The notes: generated by a model not told the origin, from the letters alone. 64,000 nt of DNA from Azospirillum sp. TSH64 (GCF_003116035.1 NZ_LGQW01000015.1:3874768-3938767); one strand, 5' to 3'; positions 21,526-30,861 are shown, counted from the stretch's first letter. Translations and numbers: made by a program.

Positions 21526-21625
21526 GCTGTCCTCTTCGCAATCGCCCGATGAATGATGAGGATCCAATCTTCCCTGGGGCGGCATCGGCTGGAAAGTGGC
21601 GCGGTTGCCAGCTATCGTGCAGTTC

Positions 21626-22660
21626 ATGCCAAAAGCCATTTCCCCGCTGGCGGTCGCACTCGCCTATGACGGTCTGTGCACCTTCGAGTTCGGTGTCGCC
21701 GTCGAGGTGTTCGGCCTTCCCCGTCCGGAGTTGGGACCGGATTGGTATCGCTTCGCCGTTGCGGCACTCGACGACGGCCCGTTGCGTGCGATGGGAGGCA
21801 TCCGCGTCGAGGCGGATGGCGGTCTCGACCTGCTCGACCAAGCCGACATCATCGTCATTCCCGGATGGCGCGGCGCACTGGAGCCGGTTCCCGTTGCATT
21901 GACTGCCGCCCTTCGGCAGGCCGACGCCAGGGGCGCCCGCATCCTGTCGATCTGCTCCGGGGCTTTCGTTCTCGCCGCATCCGGTCTGCTCAACGGCCGC
22001 CGGGCGACCACTCACTGGCGATATGCCGCAACGCTTGCGGACCTCTATCCCGACATCCGGGTGGTGCCCGATGTGCTGTATGTGGACGAAGGCAACATTC
22101 TGACCTCGGCCGGCAGCGCGGCCGGCATCGACCTCTGCCTGCATCTTGTTCGTCGCGATTTCGGCCCGGAGGCTGCGAACAGCGTCGCCCGCCGCTTGGT
22201 GGTGCAGCCCCACCGCGAAGGCGGTCAGGCGCAGTTCATCGATACGCCCGTGCCGATTGCCCGCGAGGGTGCGCGCCTGGCCCCCCTGCTCGACCATCTG
22301 CGGGAAACGCTGGCAGAAGACCATAGCCTGTCCAGCATGGCATCGCGGGCGGGCATGAGCCTGCGGACCTTTCTGCGCCGCTTTCAGGCGATGACCGGCA
22401 CCACCCCCGGCGACTGGCTGCTGACCGAACGTCTCGCCCGCGCCCGCGAGGTGCTGGAATGCAGCAGCCTGCCGGTGGAGGAGGTCGCGACCGTGACCGG
22501 CTTCGGTTCCGCCGCCACCCTGCGCCATCATTTCCGGCAAAGGCTGGGCCTCAGCCCGGCAAGTTACCGGACGCGCTTCCGCCGGCTTCCTGTCGATGAG
22601 CCGACCGCATCGAAAAAGGGCGCGGCCGTCACCGACCACGCCCTTTCCCGAAAGCGGTAA
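21626..22660 (+). CDS. ftrA: GlxA/FtrA-type AraC-family transcriptional regulator
   Basis: 344 residues. The N-terminal DJ-1/PfpI (GATase1-like) domain (about 8-195) has the nucleophile-elbow region ILSICSGAFVLAASGLL. The C-terminal AraC DNA-binding domain (about 220-325) has two HTH motifs, one in LSSMASRAGMSLRTFLRRF and one in VEEVATVTGFGS, and ends FRQRLGLSPASYRTRF. FtrA-like proteins pair this fold with a neighbouring rhodanese gene, as here. ATG 21626 is taken; a GTG 10 codons upstream is possible. The 3' end overlaps a hairpin serving the opposite strand. Confidence 0.82.
   Translation: MPKAISPLAVALAYDGLCTFEFGVAVEVFGLPRPELGPDWYRFAVAALDDGPLRAMGGIRVEADGGLDLLDQADIIVIPGWRGALEPVPVALTAALRQADARGARILSICSGAFVLAASGLLNGRRATTHWRYAATLADLYPDIRVVPDVLYVDEGNILTSAGSAAGIDLCLHLVRRDFGPEAANSVARRLVVQPHREGGQAQFIDTPVPIAREGARLAPLLDHLRETLAEDHSLSSMASRAGMSLRTFLRRFQAMTGTTPGDWLLTERLARAREVLECSSLPVEEVATVTGFGSAATLRHHFRQRLGLSPASYRTRFRRLPVDEPTASKKGAAVTDHALSRKR
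22615..22646 (-). terminator. Terminator of the lpx operon, embedded in the ftrA 3' end
   Basis: AAAGGGCG (22615-22622) pairs with CGCCCTTT (22639-22646). Read on the minus strand the hairpin is followed by further T residues (A-run from 22613). It lies 27 bases beyond the gloA stop and inside the last codons of the convergent regulator gene. Confidence 0.55.
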
Positions 22661-22672
22661 TGTCGCGAACGG

Positions 22673-23068
22673 TCACTTCCGCTCGATCAGCTCGACCTTA
22701 TAGCCGTCCGGATCCTCGATGAAGGCGATCACCGTGGTTCCGTGCTTCATCGGGCCGGGCGGACGCGGGATTTTCACGCCTTCGGCCGCCAGCTTCTCGC
22801 AGGTGCCGTAGATGTCCGGCACGCCCAGCGCGATGTGGCCATAGGCGGTGCCGATCTCGTACGGCTCCTTCTGATCCCAGTTGTGGGTCAGTTCCAGGAC
22901 GGCGGTGTCGGACTCTTCGCCATAGCCGACGAAGGCGAGGGTGAAACGGCCGCCCTCAAAGTCGTTTCGGCGCAGCAATTTCATACCCAGCAGCCGGGTG
23001 TAGAAGTCCAGCGACTTCTCCAGATCCAACACACGCAGCATCGTATGCAACAGACGGAATTCGCTCAT
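22673..23068 (-). CDS. gloA: Lactoylglutathione lyase (glyoxalase I)
   Basis: 131 residues, converting the methylglyoxal-glutathione hemithioacetal to S-lactoylglutathione in the cytosol. The four metal ligands expected from E. coli GloA are present at shifted positions: His8 (LLHTMLRV), Glu59 (AVLELTHNW), His78 (YGHIALGV) and Glu126 (YKVELIE). The arginine near the start (LRVLDLEKS) and FIEDPDGYK are conserved. Its ATG overlaps the lpxB stop by 4 bases, so it is cotranslated as the last gene of the lipid A operon, an unusual partner. Confidence 0.95.
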   Translation of the reverse strand: MSEFRLLHTMLRVLDLEKSLDFYTRLLGMKLLRRNDFEGGRFTLAFVGYGEESDTAVLELTHNWDQKEPYEIGTAYGHIALGVPDIYGTCEKLAAEGVKIPRPPGPMKHGTTVIAFIEDPDGYKVELIERK

Positions 23069-24309
23069 GGTCTCTGTTCTCCCGTTCGGGTTTTGCCCTC
23101 TAGGGGCCTGATCGAGCGGTGCTCTGCGACAACGTCCAGAATGGCGCGCGCGGCCCGTTCGCTCGGCGGGATATCTCCCTGCCCCAGCCAGCGGGCAACC
23201 TCGGCGACGCCGTCGACCTGCACTTGGCGCGCCTTCGGATCGTCCAGCAGGCGCCCCACTTCGGCCGCCAGCTTATCGGGGCGGCAGTCCTGTTGCAGCA
23301 GTTCCGGAACCAGCATGCGGTCGAGCATCAGGTTGACGAGGTTCACATACTTGACCCGGATCAGCCGCCGATAGAGCGCGACCGTCACCGGGTTGAGGCG
23401 ATAGGCGATGACCGTCGGCAGCCGGGCAAGCGCCAACTCCAACGCCACCGTCCCGGAAGCGGCAAGCGCCACCTCCGCCGCGGCGAAGGCGTCGTATTTC
23501 TCCGTGTCCCCCTCGACAAGAAGGGTTCGGACCGGCCAGTCAGCAATGGCGGCAGCAACACGGTCGCGCACCGTCGCCACAGTCGGCACCACCGCCACCA
23601 GATCGGGATGGGACGGGCGCAGCAGCTCCAACGTCGCTCGGAAATCCGGCAGCAGGCGCGACACCTCGCCCTTGCGGCTGCCTGGAAGCACGGCCACGAC
23701 ACGGTCGGTCGCGGCAATCCCATGGCGTTGCCGGAATCCCGGACCGTCTCCCCTGCCCGCCCGACCCTCGACAACCGAATGGCCAACGAAGGTGCAGGCA
23801 AGCCCCTCCTTCTCGAAATAGGGCGGCTCGAACGGAAGCACCGCAAGAAGGTGATCGTAGATGGCCGCATACTTCGCCGCGCGTTTGGGCTTCCATGCCC
23901 AGACCGTCGGAGCCACGTAATGGACCAACGGAATTGCCGGATCGGCCGCACGGACCTTCTTCGCAACGCGCACCGTGAATCCGGGCGAGTCGATACCGAC
24001 CACCGCGTCGGGACGCATGCGCAGGATTTCAGCCACCGTCTGGTCGATGCGACGGATCAGGTTCGGCAAATGGGGCAGCAGTTCGAAAATGCCGAACAGC
24101 GTCAGCTCCGCCATCGGAAAGAGGCTGACCAGCCCTTCCGCCGTCATCCGCTCGCCGCCGATGCCGACGAAGCGCACCTTGCCGCCGGTCAGCCGCTTCG
24201 CCGCCGCCATCAGCCGGGCGCCAAGCGCATCCCCGGACGGCTCGCCCGCAATCAGGAACAGCGTCGGTGCATCGCCAACAACATCGTCATCCATGTCACG
24301 GGCAGTCAT
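23065..24309 (-). CDS. lpxB: Lipid-A-disaccharide synthase
   Basis: 414 residues. LpxB joins UDP-2,3-diacylglucosamine and lipid X to give the lipid A disaccharide on the inner face of the membrane. Typical motifs are FLIAGEPSGDALGARLM near the start, the central PTVWAWKPKRAAKY, VLPGSRKGEVSRLLP and ASGTVALELALARLPTVIAYR. It starts 4 bases inside lpxI's end and overlaps gloA in the same way. The short start-proximal MTARDMDDD leaves a second possible ATG (Met6). Confidence 0.96.
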   Translation of the reverse strand: MTARDMDDDVVGDAPTLFLIAGEPSGDALGARLMAAAKRLTGGKVRFVGIGGERMTAEGLVSLFPMAELTLFGIFELLPHLPNLIRRIDQTVAEILRMRPDAVVGIDSPGFTVRVAKKVRAADPAIPLVHYVAPTVWAWKPKRAAKYAAIYDHLLAVLPFEPPYFEKEGLACTFVGHSVVEGRAGRGDGPGFRQRHGIAATDRVVAVLPGSRKGEVSRLLPDFRATLELLRPSHPDLVAVVPTVATVRDRVAAAIADWPVRTLLVEGDTEKYDAFAAAEVALAASGTVALELALARLPTVIAYRLNPVTVALYRRLIRVKYVNLVNLMLDRMLVPELLQQDCRPDKLAAEVGRLLDDPKARQVQVDGVAEVARWLGQGDIPPSERAARAILDVVAEHRSIRPLEGKTRTGEQRP

Positions 24310-25163
24310 TGCGGAATCTCGATCCCGACGACGAACAGGCCAAGACGGTCTGCCGCCTCGGCCACCGCGGCACGGTCGACCAGCAGGCTGCCGCCGGCTT
24401 CGACCGCGATGCCACGCAGCCCCGAGGCCGCAGCACGCTCCACGGTGGTGACCCCCATGGTGGGCAGGTCGATGCGGCGGTCCTGCCGGGGCTTCTTCAC
24501 CTTGACCAACACCCCGCCAAGGCCCGGCCGGATCACTCCGGCGCAGCGGCCAAGCATCGCATCGGTCCCCTCAATCGCCTCGACCGCGAGGACGATGCCT
24601 TGCTGAACCACCGCTCCCTGCCCCACGTCGAGCGCGCCAAGGGCACGGGCAACCTCGATCCCGCGGGCAATGTCGCGTTCCGCGTCGGCATCGGGCATCA
24701 GCCGGCCGACCGGTCCCGCAACGGTCAGCAGATCCTTCAGCAGTTCGTGCAAACCGACCACACGGAACCCGTCCTCTTCGACCTCGCGCACGACGGCGCG
24801 CAGCAGGCCGTCGTCGCCCAAAGCGCGTGTCCCGACGCGGGCGAGAAAGCGCGCGGTGCGCCAATCCGGCATCAGTTCGGTAAAGGACGGTCGCCTGACG
24901 GGACCGGCGAGCACGACCTCGCCGACACCTTCCTCGTGAAGGCGGCGCAGGATCGTGCCGGCAGCGCCGAAACGGCTCCAGAGATGCGGAAGCCCCGCGA
25001 CCGTCTGCGGATCGGTATGACCGTCGAAGGCGATGATGAAGACTTCACGGCCCTGCCCACGCACCGCTTCGGCGATGCGGGCGGGCAGCGTGCCGCCGCC
25101 GGCGAGGATCGCCAGCTTGGGTCCAGCCGCCGGCGATCCTGTGCTTTGCGCGGTATCGGCCAT
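24306..25163 (-). CDS. lpxI: UDP-2,3-diacylglucosamine diphosphatase LpxI
   Basis: 285 residues, the alphaproteobacterial replacement for LpxH that hydrolyses UDP-diacylglucosamine to lipid X and UMP. It begins LAILAGGGTLPARIAEAV and has the family's late region with DAMLGRCAGVIRPGLGGVLVK, DLPTMGVTTVE and AVEAGGSLLVD. It lies between lpxA and lpxB, the usual position, with a 4-base overlap to lpxB. The start at 25163 follows lpxA by 12 bases. Confidence 0.95.
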   Translation of the reverse strand: MADTAQSTGSPAAGPKLAILAGGGTLPARIAEAVRGQGREVFIIAFDGHTDPQTVAGLPHLWSRFGAAGTILRRLHEEGVGEVVLAGPVRRPSFTELMPDWRTARFLARVGTRALGDDGLLRAVVREVEEDGFRVVGLHELLKDLLTVAGPVGRLMPDADAERDIARGIEVARALGALDVGQGAVVQQGIVLAVEAIEGTDAMLGRCAGVIRPGLGGVLVKVKKPRQDRRIDLPTMGVTTVERAAASGLRGIAVEAGGSLLVDRAAVAEAADRLGLFVVGIEIPQ

Positions 25164-25175
25164 CGGCCGGCTGCC

Positions 25176-25970
25176 TCAGCTCTCGCGCGGCTGGCAAAGA
25201 GACCGGGCTTCCTTGGCCCGGATGAAAGACAGAACATCCGAAATCAGCGCCCGCTCGCCAAAATCGCGCCCGACCCCGTCGACCCGCTCGGCGAAGGTGC
25301 CTTCCGGACCGAACAGCATGCGATAGGCTGCACGCAGGGCGTGGATGTCGTCCTTCTTGAAGCCGCGACGCTCCAGCCCCACAAGGTTCAGGCCGGCAAG
25401 CCGCGCCCGGTCGCCCATCACGAGACCGAAGGGAATCACGTCGTTCTCAACGCCCGACATGCCGCCGATCATGGCGTGGGAGCCGATGCGCACGAACTGG
25501 CGCACCGCCGACAACCCGCCGATGATGACATAGTCGCCCAGCGTCACATGGCCGCCCAGGGTGGCGTTGTTGGCCATGATGACATGATCGCCGACGACGC
25601 AGTCATGGGCCACATGCGAGCCCATCATGAACAGCCCGTCGTCCCCGACGCGGGTGATCATGCCGCCGCCCTCGGTGCCCGGGTTCATCGTCACATGCTC
25701 GCGAATCTGGTTGCGGGCACCGATGACAAGCTCCGACGGCTCGCCATGGAACTTCAGATCCTGCGGGCGATGGCCGATGGACGCAAAGGGGTAGATGACG
25801 GTGTCCGCACCGATGCTGGTGCGCCCATCGACCGCCACATGCGAAACCAGCCGAACGCCATCGCCCAGCGTGACGTCGGGACCAACGACGCAGAAGGGGC
25901 CGACGCTGACCCCTTCCCCCAGCTTGGCCGCGGGATCGACGATGGCGGACGGATGGATGGTAACGGTCAT
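25176..25970 (-). CDS. lpxA: Acyl-ACP--UDP-N-acetylglucosamine O-acyltransferase
   Basis: 264 residues, first enzyme of lipid A synthesis, a cytosolic trimeric left-handed beta helix. Hexapeptide repeats run from about residue 5 to 190. The catalytic histidine region GSHVAHDCVVGDHV, IREHVTMNPGTEGGGM and VEGIG-type SGVENDVIPFG segments are visible, followed by the helical C-terminus. ATG 25970 overlaps the fabZ stop by 4 bases, fixing the start. Confidence 0.96.
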   Translation of the reverse strand: MTVTIHPSAIVDPAAKLGEGVSVGPFCVVGPDVTLGDGVRLVSHVAVDGRTSIGADTVIYPFASIGHRPQDLKFHGEPSELVIGARNQIREHVTMNPGTEGGGMITRVGDDGLFMMGSHVAHDCVVGDHVIMANNATLGGHVTLGDYVIIGGLSAVRQFVRIGSHAMIGGMSGVENDVIPFGLVMGDRARLAGLNLVGLERRGFKKDDIHALRAAYRMLFGPEGTFAERVDGVGRDFGERALISDVLSFIRAKEARSLCQPRES

Positions 25971-26449
25971 TTTTCGTCCAGAATCATGGCGGAATAGACG
26001 GCTTCGGCGACGAGGACGCCGTTGACCTTGGCCTCGCCCTTGAACTTCCACACGTTGGCGCGCTGGCGCTGCTTGGTGACGTGGATGTGGATGGTGTCGC
26101 CGGGGGTGACGGGACGGCGGAAACGCGCCTCGTCGACGGTCATGAAATAGACCAGCTTGCCTTCGGCATCCGGACCCAGCGTGGCAACCACCAGAACGGC
26201 GGAGGTCTGGGCCATCGCCTCGATGATCAGCACGCCCGGCATCACGGGACGCGACGGGAAATGCCCCTGGAAGAAGGGTTCGTTGATCGTGACGTTTTTC
26301 ACGCCGGTGGCGCCTTCGCCCAGCGTGACATCGATCACCCGGTCGATCATCAGGATCGGGTAGCGATGCGGAATCATCTTCATGATCCGCAGGATGTCGA
26401 TGTCGTCGATCTTGTTGCTTTGTGCGCTGTTGTCCGCCGTCACGTCCAT
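25967..26449 (-). CDS. fabZ: 3-hydroxyacyl-[ACP] dehydratase FabZ
   Basis: 160 residues, hot-dog fold enzyme that dehydrates 3-hydroxyacyl-ACP in fatty acid elongation and so competes with LpxA for substrate. The active-site stretch is FFQGHFPSRPVMPGVLIIEAM split around the catalytic His and Glu; the N-terminal MKMIPHRYPILMIDRV is the family signature. It is normally preceded by lpxD, which is missing here. An extension of about 15 residues precedes the fold. Confidence 0.96.
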   Translation of the reverse strand: MDVTADNSAQSNKIDDIDILRIMKMIPHRYPILMIDRVIDVTLGEGATGVKNVTINEPFFQGHFPSRPVMPGVLIIEAMAQTSAVLVVATLGPDAEGKLVYFMTVDEARFRRPVTPGDTIHIHVTKQRQRANVWKFKGEAKVNGVLVAEAVYSAMILDEK

Positions 26450-26627
26450 TGCCCGGCCGCCCGCCTTTCCACCAACCGATAGAGTTCAGTTTTCCCCGTT
26501 TCAGGGAATGGGCACCGCCGCCCCGATGGGGGCCACCGGCACCTTCTTGTTTGCTCCGCCTTCTTGCCCCATTTCCGCGGCGACCGCAACGCCGAACCCG
26601 GAAGAGCACCGAGACCGGAAACAGAAC

Positions 26628-26665
26628 GGGGCCGCCGCCGTCCCACACGGGATGGCAGCGGCCCC
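26628..26665 (-). terminator. Terminator-like hairpin between skp and fabZ
   Basis: GGGGCCGC (26628-26635) pairs with GCGGCCCC (26658-26665) over 8 bp, 13 bases after the skp stop on the minus strand, and is followed there by the T-rich GTTCTGTTTC. The remaining 26450-26627 is C-rich with no gene and presumably holds a fabZ promoter. Confidence 0.55.
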
Positions 26666-26678
26666 GGTCAGAGTTGCA

Positions 26679-27323
26679 TTACTGCTTCGGAACGTTCAGT
26701 GCAACCTGCGGCAGCTTCTTGTTCACCCGCTCCATCACCATGTCGGTAACGTCGAGTTGAGTGTCGACCAGAACGAACTGCTGGCGGGCCAGGACGAGAT
26801 TGGCACCCCGCTCACGGGAAATGTCCGCGACCACTTCGACCATCGTCTTGTGAACGACGGCCATCGCCTCGTTCAGGCTGGTTTCCAGGGCGCGCTTGCG
26901 GGTCTGCACCGTCTTCTGGACGTCGGCGACCTGCTTTTCAAAGTCGCGGCGCTTGGTAGCGAGCGCTTCCGGCGAAAGAACGGTCTGCTGCTTGCGCAGT
27001 TCGTCCTCGTTCTTGCGGAGCTTGTCCTCCAGCGCGGAGATTTCCTTCTGGTAGGAGTCGCGCAGCGATTCGAAGGACTTGGTGATGCCCTTCGACGCGT
27101 TCGATTCCTGCATGATCTTCTGCACGTCGATCACGGCAATGACCGGAGCCTTCAGCTCCGCACCCGGCGCCGGCACATCGGTCTTGGGAGCTTCCGCCTT
27201 GGGAGCCTCGGCCTTGGGCGCCGACTGGGCCTGAGCAGCACCTGCGGTAAGAACGAGACCGGCAGCCGTGACGGCCGACAGAAGGGCGACGCGAAGCCGC
27301 GTCTTGGACAGCGTGGATTGCAT
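26679..27323 (-). CDS. skp: OmpH/Skp-family periplasmic chaperone
   Basis: 214 residues. A Sec signal peptide (about 1-33, ending AGAAQAQ) is followed by an Ala/Pro/Lys linker with repeated PKAEA units, then the OmpH domain: IAVIDVQKIMQES and a long coiled coil (about 90-180) rich in Lys/Glu/Arg, ending LVLVDTQLDVTDMVMERVN-like strand residues. Skp trimers shield unfolded outer-membrane proteins on their way to BamA. The ATG at 27323 is one base after the bamA stop, so both are one message. Confidence 0.9.
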   Translation of the reverse strand: MQSTLSKTRLRVALLSAVTAAGLVLTAGAAQAQSAPKAEAPKAEAPKTDVPAPGAELKAPVIAVIDVQKIMQESNASKGITKSFESLRDSYQKEISALEDKLRKNEDELRKQQTVLSPEALATKRRDFEKQVADVQKTVQTRKRALETSLNEAMAVVHKTMVEVVADISRERGANLVLARQQFVLVDTQLDVTDMVMERVNKKLPQVALNVPKQ

Positions 27324-27324
27324 C

Positions 27325-29664
27325 TTAGAACCTGGTTCCGAAGCTGAAGCGGACGAGCTCTTTCTTGTCGTAGCCTTCCTTGCGGATCGGCAGCGCAACG
27401 TCGAGCCGGATGGGGCCGAACGGCGACTTCCACGACACACCGGTGCCGATGGAAACGCGGATGCTCTCGTCATCCTTCACGTTCGGATCTTTGATGTCGA
27501 CCTTGCCGAGGGTGCCGACGTCGGTGAAGGCATGCCCGAGCAGGCCGAATTCCTCCGGCAGGCCGAACGGGAAGCTCATCTCCACCGACGCACGGGCATA
27601 GCGCGTACCACCCAGCGCGTCGCCGGTCGAAACGTCGCGGGGGCCGATGCCCGCGGTGTTGAAGCCGCGCAGGGTATCGCCGCCGATGAAGAAGCGGTCG
27701 CCGAGATCCACCTTCTTGCCGAGACCGTGGATGTAGCCGATCTCACCGGTCGTGCTGAGCACCCACTGGTCATCGCCGAGCGGCAGATAGTATCCACCGG
27801 CCAGCTTGTTCCGCAGGAAGCGCACCGAGCCGCCGAGGCCGGCAATGTCGTTGGTCAGGCGGATGAAATAACCTTCCGTCGGCGTCAGCTTGCTGTTGCG
27901 GACATCGTAGGTCAGCTCCTGGCCGATCAGCGAGGTCAGCCGTTCGCCGCGCTGCTCCTGGATGTACTTCGACGCGGTCGTCGGCACTTCCTCGATCAGC
28001 GTGTCCTGCAACTGGTAGTAGACGCGCTGGCGCAGGCGCTCGGTCAGCGGATAGCCGAGGCGCAGGGCGAAGCCGGTGTTCTTCTCGTTGAACGAGCTTT
28101 CGTCCTGGTAGTTGTAGCGGGTCCGGAACACGTCGACGCCGGCCGACAGGTCGCGGTCCATGAAGTACGGCTCCGTGAAGGAGATATCGTACAGCTGGCG
28201 CCGGCCCGACAGGGTCGCACCCAGACGCAGATCCTGACCGCGGCCGAGCAGGTTGCGCTCGCGGATCGAGAAGTCACCCAGCGGACCGTCGGAGGTCGAG
28301 AAGCCGGCACCGATGGAGATTTCACCGGTGGACTGCTCTGCGACATCGACATTGACCACGGTGCGGTCGGGCGCGCTGCTCTCTGCGGTCGTGATGTTCA
28401 CGCGCTCGAAGAATCCAAGATCCTTGATGCGCTGTTCCGAGCGCTTCAACTTCGAAGAGTTGAAGGGGTCGCCTTCGGACAGCAGCATCTCGCGACGGAT
28501 CACCTTGTCGAGCGTCCTGACGTTGCCCGAGATGTCGATGCGGTCGACGAAGGTGCGCGGCCCTTCGTTGATCTCGTAGGTGATGTCGATCGTGTGGGTT
28601 TCGCGGTTGCGCGTGATCCGCGGCCGGACATCGACGAAAGCGTATTGCAGATCGCCGACGGCGTTCGTCAGCTTCGTGATGGTGTCTTCCACCTTCTGGG
28701 CGTTGTACCAATCGCCCTCGGTGGTGAGCACGCTGTTCTGCAGAACGGCCGGATCGAGCTGCTTCAGCGAGGTGTTGATGTCGACCTTGCCGAATTTGTA
28801 ACGCTCACCTTCCTCGATGGTGAAGGTGATGAAAAAGTCCGACTTGTCCGGCGTCAGCTCGGCGACCGCAGACACCACGCGGAAGTCGGCATAGCCTTCC
28901 TTCAGATAGAATCGGCGCAGCAGGTCGCGGTCATAGCTCAACCGGTCGGGATCGTAATTGTCATCCGACGTCAGGAAGCGCCACCAGGCCGATTCCTTCG
29001 TCTGGACGTTCTCGCGCAGGGTGCCGTCCGAGAAATGTTCGTTGCCGATGAAGGTGATGCCGCGCACACCGGTGCGCACGCCCTCGTTGATCTCGAACAC
29101 CAGATCGACGCGGTTCTGGTCGAGCTGGATGATCTTCGGCTCGACCGTCGCGCCGAAGCGGCCCTGGCGGCGATAGATGTCCTGGATGCGCTGGACGTCG
29201 GACTGGACACGGGTGCGCGTGTAGACGACGCGGGGACGCAGCTGGATTTCCTTATCCAGCGTCTCCTTGTCGATGCGCCGGTTCCCCTCGAACGCGATGC
29301 GATTGATGATCGGGTTTTCGGCGACCGTCACGACCAGTGCATCGCCCTCGCGCTTCAGTACGACGTCGGCGAACAGGCCGGTGTTGAACAGCGACTTCAA
29401 CGACTGATCGATCCGGTCGGGATCGAACGGGTCGCCCGGCTGGATCGTCAGATAGGAGCGGACCGTGGAGGGCTCGATTCGCTGGGTGCCTTCGACCCGG
29501 ATGTCGCGCACCGTACCGCCACTGAACACCTGGGCGACCATGGACCCCGAGGCACCCGTCGCCCGTCCGGGCGAGGATGCGGTTTGGGCGTGGGCGACAG
29601 ACACCGTCGTCATGGCGCAGCCGGCCAGCAGGCCCGCCACCAGAACTTTGCTCGACACCGGCAA
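27325..29664 (-). CDS. bamA: Outer membrane protein assembly factor BamA
   Basis: 779 residues. Signal peptide about 1-26, five POTRA domains (about 50-450) beginning IRVEGTQRIEPSTVRSYL, then a 16-strand Omp85 barrel with the substrate-binding loop motif seen as LRGFNTAGIGPRD (family VRGF). It ends in the C-terminal beta signal FSFGTRF with terminal Phe. It inserts beta-barrel proteins into the outer membrane. No suitable ATG exists: TTG at 29664 is chosen because AGGGAG precedes it by 6 bases; a GTG two codons on is the alternative. Confidence 0.96.
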   Translation of the reverse strand: MPVSSKVLVAGLLAGCAMTTVSVAHAQTASSPGRATGASGSMVAQVFSGGTVRDIRVEGTQRIEPSTVRSYLTIQPGDPFDPDRIDQSLKSLFNTGLFADVVLKREGDALVVTVAENPIINRIAFEGNRRIDKETLDKEIQLRPRVVYTRTRVQSDVQRIQDIYRRQGRFGATVEPKIIQLDQNRVDLVFEINEGVRTGVRGITFIGNEHFSDGTLRENVQTKESAWWRFLTSDDNYDPDRLSYDRDLLRRFYLKEGYADFRVVSAVAELTPDKSDFFITFTIEEGERYKFGKVDINTSLKQLDPAVLQNSVLTTEGDWYNAQKVEDTITKLTNAVGDLQYAFVDVRPRITRNRETHTIDITYEINEGPRTFVDRIDISGNVRTLDKVIRREMLLSEGDPFNSSKLKRSEQRIKDLGFFERVNITTAESSAPDRTVVNVDVAEQSTGEISIGAGFSTSDGPLGDFSIRERNLLGRGQDLRLGATLSGRRQLYDISFTEPYFMDRDLSAGVDVFRTRYNYQDESSFNEKNTGFALRLGYPLTERLRQRVYYQLQDTLIEEVPTTASKYIQEQRGERLTSLIGQELTYDVRNSKLTPTEGYFIRLTNDIAGLGGSVRFLRNKLAGGYYLPLGDDQWVLSTTGEIGYIHGLGKKVDLGDRFFIGGDTLRGFNTAGIGPRDVSTGDALGGTRYARASVEMSFPFGLPEEFGLLGHAFTDVGTLGKVDIKDPNVKDDESIRVSIGTGVSWKSPFGPIRLDVALPIRKEGYDKKELVRFSFGTRF

Positions 29665-29691
29665 ATCACGCTCCCTGGCAAGGGGCTGGCT

Positions 29692-30825
29692 TTAGGAAAC
29701 CAGTCCCCGGAAGAAATCGACCACGCGCAGCTGAACCAGGTCGTTCCACGTGGCGAAGACCATGAGCGTTAATACCAAGGCCAATCCAATTCGGAAACCG
29801 TATTCTTGCGCTCGCGCTCCCAACGGCCGGCCGAGCAGCTTTTCGATCCCGTAAAAAAGCAGGTGTCCGCCATCGAGCATCGGGACCGGGAACAGGTTGA
29901 TCAGCCCCAGATTGACCGACAGGAAGGTCATGAACCAAACCAGCGGGTACCAGCCGGACTGGGCCACCTCGCCCGACATCTGGGCGATGCGGAGCGGCCC
30001 GCCCAGTTCCTCCGTCCCGCGCGATCCCTGGACCATCTGGCCCAGCGCGGTGAAGGTGCCGGTGATCATGCCTGCGACTTCTCGTCCCGCCTGCCAGACG
30101 GCGGTCAGGGGATCGTGGCGCATCATACCGACGCTGCCGCGGCTGATCCCGAGCAGCCCGATCTGATGGGCGTTGCCGAGTCGGTCGGTGACGGTCTGCG
30201 AATCCGGCGTCGCGGTCAGGGTCATCACCCGGCCATCGCGCTTCAACTCGACCGCCAGCGGCTGGCCGGGACGGATCGAAACGATCTGGCGGATTTCCTC
30301 GAAACGCTGGACGCCGGTGCCGTCGACCGACAGGATCAGGTCGCCCGGCTGGATGCCGGCCCGCTCCGCGGCACTGCCTGGCTGGATGCCGCCGACGTCA
30401 GGCGGGGTGAAGGACTGGCCGGCCGTCATGAACAGCAGGGCCAGCACGACGATGGAAAAGACGAAATTGGCAATCGGACCGGCAGCGACGATGGCCGCGC
30501 GCTGCCCCACCCGCTTGTGGTGGAAGGAGACCGCACGCTCCTCCGCTGACATCGCCGTCAGATGCGCGCCCGGCGTGCTGGCCGGATCGGCGTCGCCGAA
30601 CATCTTGACGTAGCCGCCGAGCGGCAGAGCGCTGAACTTCCAGCGCGTGCCGGCACGGTCGGTAAAGCCGAAGATCTCCGGCCCGAAGCCGATGGAGAAG
30701 GTCTCGATCCGCACGCCATTGCGCCGCGCGACCAGATAGTGACCAAGCTCGTGCACGAACACGAGCACGGTGAGGACCAGAAGGAAGGCCAACACCGAGG
30801 TCCAGAAACCGCCGATAACGTCCAT
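29692..30825 (-). CDS. rseP: RIP metalloprotease RseP (site-2 protease)
   Basis: 377 residues. Zinc site HELGH in the first membrane helix (about residues 25-35, VFVHELGHYLVARR), one PDZ domain (about 125-205, with IQPGSAAERAGIQPGDLIL) and the third zinc ligand in PVPMLDGGHLLFYGIE in the C-terminal helix. It cleaves membrane-embedded regulators such as anti-sigma factors and clears signal peptides. ATG 30825 has AAGGG upstream; a GTG 11 codons earlier is possible. Single-PDZ forms are usual in alphaproteobacteria. Confidence 0.95.
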   Translation of the reverse strand: MDVIGGFWTSVLAFLLVLTVLVFVHELGHYLVARRNGVRIETFSIGFGPEIFGFTDRAGTRWKFSALPLGGYVKMFGDADPASTPGAHLTAMSAEERAVSFHHKRVGQRAAIVAAGPIANFVFSIVVLALLFMTAGQSFTPPDVGGIQPGSAAERAGIQPGDLILSVDGTGVQRFEEIRQIVSIRPGQPLAVELKRDGRVMTLTATPDSQTVTDRLGNAHQIGLLGISRGSVGMMRHDPLTAVWQAGREVAGMITGTFTALGQMVQGSRGTEELGGPLRIAQMSGEVAQSGWYPLVWFMTFLSVNLGLINLFPVPMLDGGHLLFYGIEKLLGRPLGARAQEYGFRIGLALVLTLMVFATWNDLVQLRVVDFFRGLVS

Positions 30826-30861
30826 TTCAACCCTTGCGCCTTCCAGCGCCTCGAACACGGA

